NCBI GenBank assembly: GCA_963210315.1
Contig: OY723260.1
Coordinates: forward strand, 2,046,001-2,110,000
Origin: Rhynchopus euleeides
Taxonomy: Eukaryota > Euglenozoa > Diplonemea > Diplonemida > Diplonemidae
DNA: 64,000 bases
Direction of reading: 5' to 3'
Every line of letters starts with the position of its first letter. Within the stretch, counting starts at the first letter, position 1. Under the pieces are notes generated by a model. That model searched no databases and was not told the origin of the DNA. It was given only the letters and a program-made list of their open reading frames with translations. The position numbers and the translations under genes are program-made. This document shows positions 55,301-64,000 of this stretch, piece after piece.

Positions 55301-55621
55301 TCAGTTGGTGTAGGGGTAGGAGCAGGAGGAGTGGGAGGAGTAGGAGTGCAGGTGACATCTTTCTTGGCCAGCAAGGAACGCCGCTTTTCGCACGTGCGTG
55401 CAGTTGATGCACCACTGCATATATCTGTCGTCACCACGTCCCACTCGCTCTCCTATGTACCCAGCCCGACGGAGCGCCCGAAATAATGTCGCCTCACGGA
55501 TGTCGTGTGCCGTTTTCTTCTGACGCAGGTCTGCCACAACGCTCTCTGCCGGGACCCCGCACATCTCCCGTTTGGCGAGCGTCTTTCGAGCAAGGTACCC
55601 CTCTGCAGCAGCATCTGACAC
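55301..55621 (-). CDS. Unknown ORF inside the inverted-repeat element
   Basis: 106 residues beginning SDAAAEGYLARKTLAKREMC and containing DIREATLFRALRRAGYIGER, which reads like a small helical DNA-binding region, then CINC. The C-terminal part is Ser/His-rich. A second minus frame (55065-55415) overlaps it. Possibly a captured gene piece or transposase remnant; unrecognised. Confidence 0.3.
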   Translation of the reverse strand: MSDAAAEGYLARKTLAKREMCGVPAESVVADLRQKKTAHDIREATLFRALRRAGYIGERVGRGDDRYMQWCINCTHVRKAAFLAGQERCHLHSYSSHSSCSYPYTN

Positions 55622-55894
55622 CTCTGCGAGGCCCTAGGCACACGGCATGTGTTGCTCGGCGTGCTGGGTGAGCGTAGTGATACCCTTTCCTTGCAAAGAA
55701 CGAAATACTGCGGTCGGGAGTGGTTCAGGTACAAAGGCAAGGTACGAAACTGAGGTACATTTTTTAGGACCCCAAAAAATCATCACAAAAGTGCGCATCA
55801 GGTGTCACAAGTGGGCTCCAGACGGTTTCCGGGGGGGTATGGGTCGGATTTTCGGGTCAGATCAGGTATTAGGGCGGTTCTGATGGTATGTTGA

Positions 55895-56720
55895 AAAATG
55901 TGGTTTTGTACGGGCTTATGACCCCCCCTAGGGCAGTGAAGGCAAAATACGCGTATTTTTCAGAATCCCGATTTTAAAAATACGTTGAACGTTCAAATAC
56001 GTTGAACGTTCAGCGTATTTGAACGTTTCTCACATTGCCTACCGTCTGCAGGGGCCACCAGTCACAAACCCGCCTTTCCTCAAGCAGAGCAAGGGCGAGT
56101 TGGTGGCACCAACGACAACCGTGCGGAAGACGTCCTTGGAGCACGATTTTACAGCGACTTGCTTCGCGCGCTCCAGTCGCGATGCAGTCGACAACATATC
56201 CCTTGTCCTTTGCTCCATGAAGCGGGCTGGTGCAGTTGAGGTGAACCCCTGCCGGTGGGATATGCCATCCGGTTCTCCCATGCGGGATACCCCATACGTC
56301 CTGTACCCGTAGCTCAGGTTCGGCCAGCTCACGTTCGGCCATCCACTTCCTCTACACGACGGACTCCAGCCGGTCGAGTGGGGTAAAACTGGGAGATAGG
56401 TCGAGAGGGGGTTGGTACCCCCGCTTTTCCGGAGTTCAACCCTGAAAAGGGGGGGTACCGACCACCCCTTTCCGGGACCCGCCCCTTCTCGGACTACAGA
56501 ACCTCTTTTTCACCGACTTTTCGCCACGCGTGACACTCTCCATCCCACCGGTGTCCCCTTTAGTGTGTGCAGGGGGCCCACCCCCTACTGCTAGGGGGGG
56601 TTTCATGTGGAGAGTGCACCCAGTGGGTGAAAACGCTCAAAAGCCAAAAAAACGTTCAACTTCGACGCATTTTTTTTAAAAATACGTTGAACGTTCAAAT
56701 ACGTTGAACGTTTTTTGGTA
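55895..56720. other. Segment between two AAATACGTTGAACGTT repeats
   Basis: TTTTAAAAATACGTTGAACG and TTCAAATACGTTGAACGTT occur together at about 55973-56011 and again at about 56675-56713, same orientation. Between them short ORFs (minus 56039-56332 and others) look composition-balanced but match nothing I know. Confidence 0.45.
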
Positions 56721-58680
56721 AAACACACCCCGTGTGGTAGAGAAAATACGGCAAGAGTCTCGGTGGGTCGGAAGAGCAGATGGTTCCCGCAACAGCTCCC
56801 GGGGAGCGGCGGGTATTTCGCATAGGATGCCGGATGTGTGAACACGTTTGTGCGGTTTGCCCTGTGTTGTGTGAACATATGTGTATGTGTGTGTGTATGC
56901 TCCACCCAACCCGACACATTTTCTGTACTTCAGACAGGTAAGGTCACTCGACACGCGGGGGGGGGGGGGGGTTTTGTTGTGTGTTTTTTCTGCCAGCCGA
57001 CATCACTAGCGCCAGCGAGAAAAAAAAAACGCGTGACGAGTGACGGGTTGAGGTGGAAGCGATCAATGCAAAAATCATCTGAAAGGAAGACTCGAGAGAC
57101 TGCTGCTGTATTTTACGTATTTTCTATCACTGCCCTAGGGGGGGGGGGGGGGGCGTCACTACTTCCGCCATGCCCCTGCTCGGCCTTCCCCCCTCCCCTT
57201 CCCCCCCCCCCCCTCCCCCTATACTCCGGCGGGGACCCGGATCCCGGGGTTCCCCGGGGAGGTGAAGACCGCGTCGTGTCACCCTCCCTGCCCCCACCCC
57301 CCACTCCCCATGCGGCGACGCAGCACTTTACACGGGGCGGCCCACTGCCCCGCCAACCACGGCTCCCCACCCCACCCCCCCACCCCCCCCGATCCCAACG
57401 TTCCGTGCTCTGTGAAAAAGAATGTGCTGGGGGGGGTGTCCCACCTAACGCAACGGCGTGGGGCAGGCGTTTCCTCCTCAAAACTCCGGAGGGGGGGCGT
57501 AATCCCACAGGTCGGTTCGAAACGATACTGCACTAAGAGAGGTGTGTGGGGGAGGTGCACGCGGGAGGTGCACGGTGCACGCGAGACCTGGGATCTATCA
57601 ACGGTAGGTCATGGCAGGGGATCCAGGGGGATGTGGTAAACCTTGAAGGCGCAATGTCCTCCGATGGCTTTGCTATGGGTCAAACACTCTACATTAATAC
57701 CTGGGCACTATCAACCTGTGAGTAGGCTCCTTCACGGGAGTTGAAAGCGCTTACGCGTATACCATGCGCATACATGGGTCAAGTCCACCACCGATGTCAC
57801 TGCGAGGTGTGGTGCGTGACTGCCAACAGAACTGAAAAACTAAAGTGAACGAGCATGCTCTCCCACTGAAGCACTGAAGGATGGAGGGGTAGCGGGCCCA
57901 GAGTACTCACGGCGTGGACTCTAGGGGACACTCTCCGCGATGACAGCCAGCACGCTACCCCAAACTGCAAGGGTACGAAGGATGGAGGTTATACGCAGTT
58001 CAGTTCACTTCAAAGGGTTCTTCCCACTCCGGCGTGGCACGTATGCGCAGTGGTGGGGGTTCCCGGGGAATGGGGAAGGGGAAGGAGGGGGGGGGATAAG
58101 GAACTCTCCTGTAAGGGGGGGGATTCGAATCGCCCTGCCGCTGCATTCTCTTTTTTCTTGATCTTTTATTACCCCCCCCCCCTTTTTTTTGCAATCGCTC
58201 GCTTGAGGCCAACTGGAGGGACGGCGGGTTTTTTCCATCCCTCTGTGCCCAAGCTGTGTCCAAAAGTGTGTGCCCTGAAGGTGCGGCGCAATGCGACACC
58301 CATGTTTTTTTTGTTGTCCGGGAGAGGAGCGGAGGGGTGGTGGGGAATGGGGAGGGACGCCGCCCTTCATTTTTTGCTGGAGCCGTGCGAATCCCATAAA
58401 AAAAACACGCAAAACAAATAGCCGGTGTGTTGTGTGTGTGTGTGGGCCACACCCCGACCGAGCCCAAAACAGATTGCCTGCTGGGCGTGATGCATTTCCC
58501 AAAAGCCCCTAGCCCCGCCCCACACTCCCCCACACACCCTGCATGGAAGCACAGAGAGGTATTGGCATGTGAAAGTGTTACTCCTGTTGCGATCTCCACA
58601 ACACCCACAGCACACCACTCACTGCAGCAGGGACACACACACAAACACCGCCTGCCCACACACCGGTGCACACGACGCGC
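56721..58680. other. Low-complexity region with many G/C tracts
   Basis: Homopolymer tracts at about 56958-56972, 57135-57153, 57205-57215 and 58170-58182, and a GTGTGTGTG run at about 58425-58443. No gene supported; the ORFs here follow base composition. GGTGGAAGCGATCAATGCA at 57051 is a relative of the dispersed GAAGCGTCAACGCA motif. Confidence 0.4.
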
Positions 58681-58689
58681 TGGCACGGG

Positions 58690-58935
58690 CTGAACCGGTT
58701 CTGGAACCGGTTCCAGAACCGGTTCTGGAACCGGTTCGGCGGAACCGGTTCACCGGCGAACCGGTTCGGTGGAACCGGTTCCAGAACCGGTTCGGACGAA
58801 CCGGTTCACCGGTGAACCGGTTCCGCCGAACCGGTTCACCGGTAAACCGGTTCCGCCGGTGAACCGGTTCCAGAACCGACATTTGCGAACCGGGCAAAGT
58901 GGGTCCCGACCGGTTGGCCGTGTACCGGTCGGTGG
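58690..58935. repeat. Array of GAACCGGTTC palindromes, cluster 1
   Basis: AACCGGTT occurs more than a dozen times at irregular 10-20 bp spacing (GAACCGGTTCTGGAACCGGT and so on). Each is a perfect palindrome. A second cluster lies at about 60928-61470. Confidence 0.85.
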
Positions 58936-58999
58936 ACCGGTATACGGACCTGACCCGCACTGAGTCATCTCAGACCTATGGGTTTCAGTCCCAGTGTCA

Positions 59000-59275
59000 G
59001 ATTCAGACCTACTGATCCAGAACCGCACCCTCTCCTTCCACACCAATTGTATCCGCTGCTCATGGGTCCGACTGACGACGATAGCAATGACGATGGCTCC
59101 ATAGCAAAGATGGCTACCACTGTCAAAGCTCATCTGGAACAGAAACTGTCCCAGATGGAAGTCTCCTGTATAAATACAGGGTTCGGGTTTCCCACGAGTG
59201 TAACGCAGATACGTGCAGGTGTGTCAAGAGAGTGTGCAGCTCACAGCAGTTCCTCATCCTTGGTTCTGAACCCCA
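59000..59275 (+). repeat. Diverged 275-bp repeat, copy A
   Basis: Aligns with 60012-60290 in direct orientation: ATTCAGACC, CAGAACCGCACCC, GTATCCGCTGCTCATGGG, CTCCATAGCAAAGATGGCTA, ACCACGAGTGTAA, GCAGCTCACAGCAG in the same order. It is not coding as far as I can see. Confidence 0.75.
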
Positions 59276-60011
59276 CAGTTCTTCGAATCACAGTGACAAC
59301 AGGGAGGCCAGATCCAAAGATCAGGCTTTCCCAGACGCGGTTCAACTGGTGACGACCGTTGTTGAGAGACCGGAGCGGAGGTCGACGTCGGCTTATCTCA
59401 TGCTACGGCAGGGGTGAGGACTCAGCCGCCACCCCGGGTGGTTTGCAGGTTGAACAGGTTGTGTGGTTCCATTGATCAACATAGGTCGGCCTGTCTGATA
59501 AGACTCAGCCACCCTGCGGGTCAATTTATTCTAAAAAGGCGCCTTTTTGACCAAAAGGCAAAATTTCCTCCCATCATGCTCCCGTACCACAGAGGCCTGC
59601 CTCTGTGTATGTGTACGTTTTGCGATGACGGGGTGTGGAACCTGGCGTAGACCGAGCTACAACACAGGCGCCGTGGGTCAATTTTTTTTAGAAAAGGCCT
59701 TGACCAAAGGCATCCCCCTAACACTTAATTGCTCTGCTTCAACCTGAACCGACCCTCTAGGCAGCGTGAGGTGGCTACGTCGAGCCACTTCGTGGACAGC
59801 TGCAGTACCCTTCCCTTGTGTTCCTCTGTCAGGGGAACAACACAATAGCAGCATACGTATTGTTTCATTTCAGTCAGCCAAGGAAAGTCGAGGAGTTCGA
59901 GCCGTTGAACAGTAACCAGAGGATGACAAGCAGGTTGAATATGCAAGCAGTGATCTCCTGTGTACCCTTGGACCCACATTAAACTCGAACTGAAGCCCTC
60001 AGTCGTCCTTG
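59276..60011. other. Spacer with a short duplicated word
   Basis: GGGTCAATTTATTCTAAAAA GGCGCC (59518) and GGGTCAATTTTTTTTAGAAA AGGCC (59677) are related, both followed by TTGACCAAAGGC-like sequence. No gene seen. Confidence 0.4.
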
Positions 60012-60290
60012 ACCAGATTCAGACCCGCTTTTCCAGAACCGCACCCCCTCCCTCCACTCCAAGTGTATCCGCTGCTCATGGGCCCACGTGACCACAAAGA
60101 CTTAATCGTGACTCCATAGCAAAGATGGCTACCACGCTCAAGACCATCTGTGAACAGACGGTGGTCTCCTGTTTCCAGGGGTATGGAATTACCACGAGTG
60201 TAATGCAGGTACGGTAGGTGTGTCAAGAAGGTTTGCAGCTCACAGCAGGTCGTCATCTTCGTTCTGAACCTTGGTTCTGAAGTCGACAGC
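60012..60290 (+). repeat. Diverged 275-bp repeat, copy B
   Basis: Partner of 59000-59275, about 1 kb away, roughly 75-80 percent similar by eye. Confidence 0.7.
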
Positions 60291-60736
60291 TCCTCAAGTC
60301 GGAGGCACACAAAGGATGGGTTCCGCAACTGTCCAACTATCTACAGACTCACAGCCCAGAAGGTGCAGTCCAGGTTCCACAGAGCAAATTAAATGTTAGC
60401 ATTTCTGCACAACTACCGTATCGCAAATCGCAGCGGCGGTAGAAGTGACTGACTCTAAAACGGCGAGGTATCAGTCTTGACGCTGGAAAATTCCGTTCGG
60501 AAATACCAAACACATCCAGAAAGTGGAAGGAATGGGCGCCAAGATGATGCGAACGATTTTTGGGGGGAGGGGGTGGACTGCCCTGTATCGTGATACCCGT
60601 GAGGGTAAAAAAATACAGGGCAGGGAGGCACAGGCGCAGGCACAACAGAGGCAATACATAGGCAGGCACCAATGGGAAAAGCGACCTCTTCTGGGACAGG
60701 CTGGGGAGGGGGGTGGGGAGGGCGGCGCTGGGGCGG
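60291..60736. other. Gene-free spacer
   Basis: Nothing recognised on either strand. G-rich runs precede the duplicated block that follows. Confidence 0.35.
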
Positions 60737-61150
60737 CTGCATGCGGTACCTGCGGTTCCGGTCCGGATTTTCGTCCGGACCGGTGCCGCATTTGAGGGGC
60801 AAGAATCTGATTTCCGAGGCCCGGGAATGGTCGCAGTGGCTTCAAATGGCCAAAAACGTTCAATTTACCCCCCGGAAAAAAAATTCGAAAGGGTCCCCCT
60901 ATAGAAATCCAGTCAGGACTGCGTGAACCGGTTCTAGAACCGGTTCGCGAACCGGTTTCTGCCAGTTTCTGCATGCGGTACCTGCGGTTCCGGTCCGGAT
61001 TTTCGTCCGGACCGGTACCGCATTTGAGGGGCAAGAATCTGATTTCCGAGGCCCGGGAATGGTCGCAGTGGCTTCAAATGGCCAAAAACGTTCAATTTAC
61101 CCCCCCGAAAAAAAATTCGAAAGGGTCCCCCTATAGAAATCCGGTCAGGA
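60737..61150 (+). repeat. Near-identical tandem duplication (about 184 bp, 234-bp period)
   Basis: TGCATGCGGTACCTGCGGTT ... CCCTATAGAAATCC occurs at 60737-60906 and 60971-61142 with very few differences. The copies are separated by GAACCGGTTC-type sequence. They contain TCCGGATTTTCGTCCGGA, itself an inverted repeat. Confidence 0.8.
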
Positions 61151-61154
61151 CTGG

Positions 61155-61475
61155 GGGAACCGGTTTCAGAACCGGTTCTGGAACCGGTTCGTGAACCGGT
61201 TCCGGAACCGGTTCCAGAACCGGTTCGAGAACCGGTTCTGAAACCGGTTCACGAACCGGTTCCGGAACCGGTTCGTGAACCGGTTCTCGAACCGGTTCTG
61301 AAACCGGTTCCTGCAAACCGGTTCACGAACCGGTTTTTGCCAGTTTCAGAACCGGTCCCAGCCGGTTCTGAACCTGTCCTCAACCGGTTCGGATTTGTCA
61401 GTAACCGGTTTGCCGTTGTGATTTCAACCGGTTCCCAAACCGGTTCCCAAGGAACCGGTTACTGTTTTCAAACCG
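61155..61475. repeat. Array of GAACCGGTTC palindromes, cluster 2
   Basis: At least twenty AACCGGTT palindromes alternate with GAACCGGTTC/CAGAACCGGTTC spacers. The minus-strand reading [11 protein letters not shown] is a by-product. Confidence 0.85.
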
Positions 61476-61537
61476 GTTCAGGAGATTTCTGCCAGCGCGT
61501 CGTGCAGGGGCGTGTCCCCCCCCCCCCCCCCCCCCCC

Positions 61538-62824
61538 TAGGCATACTTGTCCCCCCATATGGGGAACCCCCTAAATCTGGGGGAAATATGGGGGGTCTCA
61601 AAACCCCGCCCCCATATGGGGAAAAAGGCTGAAAATATGGGGAAAACCCGGTAAAATATGGGGGAATATGGGGGAAATATGGGGCCCATATGGGGGGATA
61701 TGGGGGTATTCGTGCTGCAACGGGAGAACATCAAACCACTCAGGCACAGACACACACGAAGTGCGCGTCGAAACCGGCCTCATGCCTTGTTGGGGATCCT
61801 CCAGGAGTCCGATCCTGGGGAGGTGCGCGCTCGTTCAGGTGTGGCCAGGTCTGGCCCCCCCTGGAAGATCCCCCAGGTGGGTCGCACCGACCTCCTGTTC
61901 CTCTCCTGCGCCGATACAGCGGCAGCGGAGAGCAAACGCTTCCCGGTTTGGCGGGGCACCGCAGTGACAGCGGCAGCGATGGTGGACACATACGCACAGA
62001 CACACATAGCGCGTTCAGGGTTAACAGCTCCTCGCAACACAGGGGGTCTTCGCTACGGGGTGGTCGTCAGTGCATTTTGGTGCATTTCCTGTTGAATTGG
62101 CTGAAAAATGACGAAGATTGTCGAAGTTTGTCGACCAGCGAAGACCCCCACACACTCTTGTGTTTTTAAGTCCTCACTCTCACACTCGCTGTCCTCCTCT
62201 GGTGTGTTTGCGATTGCGAACTGCCCCCTGGGGTCCTTAATTAGACAAGGAAATTCACAAGCAGTGCATTCTGGGGTGTCAGGCGCTTCCGCCGCTTTTG
62301 ACCGCTCCGAGCGCCGAAAAGTCGGAGTCGACGCTCGTCACCAGGCAGCTTGACATGTTCAAGCTGCATCTGCCGGGTGGAATGAGACCTGTGAAGGCCA
62401 GTACAAGGACTGGCTGCAGGACGCAACTGTTCTGCCAGCAAAGACAGGACTACTGGACAGCATGCTCTGATGACCGCTACTCAGATTTGAAGAAAGTGGC
62501 GGTCGGCACTCTCACAGCACCTTTTGTGGTCTGACTCGAGCACTTCAGCCGGGCGTTTCCTCTCTGCAGAAAGCGACGAGGTGAGATGGCTCTGCAAGGT
62601 GCTAGACGTCCCCTGTCAGTGGCTGACTTCACACCCTGTGAAAAGCAGAACGAAGAGAACTGTTTGCTGACTGCTTCCACCTGAGGAACCCCTGGGTTTT
62701 CCCCCATATATCCCCCATATGGGGGAAATATGGGGGAACAGGACTTGAAAAACCCCCCATATTCCCCCCATATTTTCCCCATATTTTTGGCCTTCCCCAT
62801 ATGGGGGTACAAGTATGCCTAGGG
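61538..62824. mobile_element. Inverted-repeat element with iterated CCATATGGGG termini
   Basis: The left end CTAGGCATACTTGTCCCCCC followed by CATATGGGG is mirrored at the right end (CCCCATATGGGGGTACAAGT ATGCCTAG). Subterminal regions (61550-61700, 62695-62800) are filled with ATATGGGG/CCCCATAT words in both orientations. Size about 1.29 kb. The interior includes a 111-bp nested foldback (62041-62151) and a plus frame (61720-62095) without a known domain. The architecture parallels the 6.2-8.3 kb element although the repeated word differs. Confidence 0.78.
62041..62151. mobile_element. Nested 111-bp foldback (MITE-like)
   Basis: Starts GGGGGTCTTCGCTACGG and ends TCGACCAGCGAAGACCCCC. The outer 13 bp are perfect inverted repeats, and the interior GTGCATTTTGGTGCATTT and GTCGAAGTTTGTCGACCAGC are shared with 52670-52931. 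Confidence 0.75.
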
Positions 62825-62997
62825 GGGGGTCACTGCTAAGGAAAAGTGGTAGACAAACAGCAATTTTTCCGACACCCCCATTCCGACCCCCGGAGAGCCT
62901 ATTTTTGGGTAGCTGTTGGCCGATATGTGGTGGAAAACAGGTTTTAGGCCCATTTCGGTGATTTTTGACACCCGGGAAGGCATTTTTCGCCCATTTT

Positions 62998-63850
62998 TTA
63001 TTTTCCTACCAGAACTTGTACATCGGGGTAGTAGCGTGGCTTCGTCATTTTTTGACTACAACCACTGGGAAGAGGCATTGTATCAAGTTCCGCATACATA
63101 TCGTCCAGGAGGTTCTCCTGGAGCTCAAGTATGGTGAATTCATCCTGGTGGAGCCCGCTCTCCTCGGCGCAATCCATCAATTCAGCACCCCATTTCCTTC
63201 CCAGGAAGCTGCAGATCTCGCCCTGTTTGTGGGCCAAGTATCTCCCGGAACGCTTCCTGGGCAGTTGTCTGGGGACGCGGTCGCTTCGCAAATGCGCGCA
63301 CATCCTCTGCCGAGGGTACAGGGGGATTTCCCCACCTCAATATTCACTATTCCGCTTGCGGTGACCTGTGCGAGTGCAGTCACCGTTGAGGCTGTACACT
63401 GAAAGCGGCTGATCAGCTGTACTGTCATTGACGAGAGGAGACCCTCCAGCCAGTCGTGCACCACACCTGTTTGAATTCGATCCACACCGACCTCGGCTCA
63501 CGTCAGCACTAGGGTGCGAGCGCTGCAGTGGAGTATATGTTCGTACAGGGGCAACCGTGCCACCTGTGCTGCACCTTCACCATGGTGTGCTTCCGGTACA
63601 ACAACCGGTAGGTACCTTCTTGTGCGATATCTGCGACCTGCAGCACCGCTATCTCACAGCAGGGCTTGCACCGCTGTTCCGATAGACTCCACAGGAACCT
63701 CTCGGTAGCTTTGAAGGGTGGAACAGAGCTTTTCTTGGCCCATTGCATGTTGATCACGATGAGACCTTGCCCACCGGGGGTGGGCTCGGTACAAGTTGTG
63801 GTATGGAAAATTAGGATGGGGTCTGAGAGGGTAACAAGGCCACAGATCAT
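62998..63850 (-). pseudogene. Unassigned minus-strand coding-like fragments
   Basis: Three minus ORFs follow each other in different frames: 63850-63509 (ERFLWSLSEQRCKPCCEIAV), 63485-63177 (VHDWLEGLLSSMTVQLISRF) and 63303-62998 (YLAHKQGEICSFLGRKWGAE, then DEFTILELQENLLDDMYAEL). Their amino-acid make-up is more protein-like than in other frames, so a frameshifted or intron-containing gene is possible. I recognise no family and cannot define splice sites. Confidence 0.3.
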
Positions 63851-63909
63851 GTTGTAGTGGGGGTATTTCCGGGTTCCGACATATTCTGGACCGGGTTTTC
63901 ATATTTTTT

Positions 63910-64000
63910 TTAAGCACACTCGTGTGAGCGGAAAGCGCCCCACCACAGCTGCAACCAAACGTGCTCTATACACTAACCCCACCCTTCATCAGGCTCAGGG
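63910..64000 (+). repeat. Retroelement terminal repeat, copy 4 (cut by the window edge)
   Basis: TTAAGCACACTCGTGTGAGC to the last base matches the other copies. The element, if complete, would lie to the right of the window. Confidence 0.85.

Larger units (their letters stand above)
54641..55894. mobile_element. Element with about 200-bp terminal inverted repeats
   Basis: 54641-54842 (TCAACATACCATCAGAACCG ... TATTTCGTTCTTTG) and 55694-55894 are reverse complements with few differences. Length about 1.25 kb. Long inverted repeats suggest a Mutator-like non-autonomous element. The interior holds two short minus ORFs and a hairpin but no recognised transposase. Target duplications are not evident. 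Confidence 0.75.

Noticed and set aside
58110..58140. tRNA-like T-arm (GGATTCGAATCG)
   Set aside because: No acceptor stem or D-arm can be folded around it. No tRNA or rRNA gene was found in the window.
60349..61034. Minus-strand ORFs in the 60-61 kb repeats
   Set aside because: They run through tandem duplicated and palindromic DNA, and repeated peptides mirror the DNA repeats.

Overview
The window looks like nuclear DNA of a unicellular eukaryote. One gene has four clean GT-AG introns, importin-alpha-type armadillo proteins are present, start codons sit in Kozak-like contexts, and retroelements, DNA-transposon-like inverted repeats and a very long satellite dominate the rest. There is no operon structure and no bacterial-type gene. 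The GC-rich coding style, Ala/Pro-rich linkers and the tyrosine-recombinase retroelement would fit an alveolate such as a chromerid alga, but that placement is a guess.

Layout. 1-4048: minus-strand tyrosine-recombinase retroelement (gag, then recombinase, then reverse transcriptase running off the left edge). Parts of its 5' end recur at 35.9, 54.0 and 63.9 kb. 5.1-6.0 kb: intact gene for a ubiquitin-like domain fused to a 2-oxoglutarate/Fe(II) oxygenase. 6.2-8.3 kb: element bounded by inverted repeats made of iterated GGTATTACCGGG. 8.7-13.3 and 22.0-27.1 kb: two clusters of three tandem importin-alpha-like genes each (four intact, one truncated chimera, one frameshifted). The clusters are separated by minisatellites, a prolyl-4-hydroxylase tail fragment, dispersed repeats and the 3' end of a LINE with an RNase H domain.

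28.7-31.9 kb: five-exon trehalose-6-phosphate synthase gene whose C-terminal phosphatase-like domain has lost its catalytic aspartates. 32-38 kb: diverged duplications, homopolymer C tracts and a large palindromic element. 38.1-52.7 kb: three related 31-bp satellites. The last is a 12.4-kb block of about 400 units that is open in all three forward frames and organised into roughly 5-kb higher-order repeats. A frameshifted fragment of a class III nucleotidyl cyclase sits between two of these arrays. 53-64 kb: mostly transposon-like inverted-repeat elements, AACCGGTT palindrome arrays and short unassigned ORFs, ending in a fourth copy of the retroelement terminus.

Only the oxygenase, the four intact importin-like genes and the trehalose gene look like functional host genes. 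The rest is best read as repeat biology: duplication, gene conversion, transposition and satellite expansion. Exact edges of repeats are estimates made by eye.
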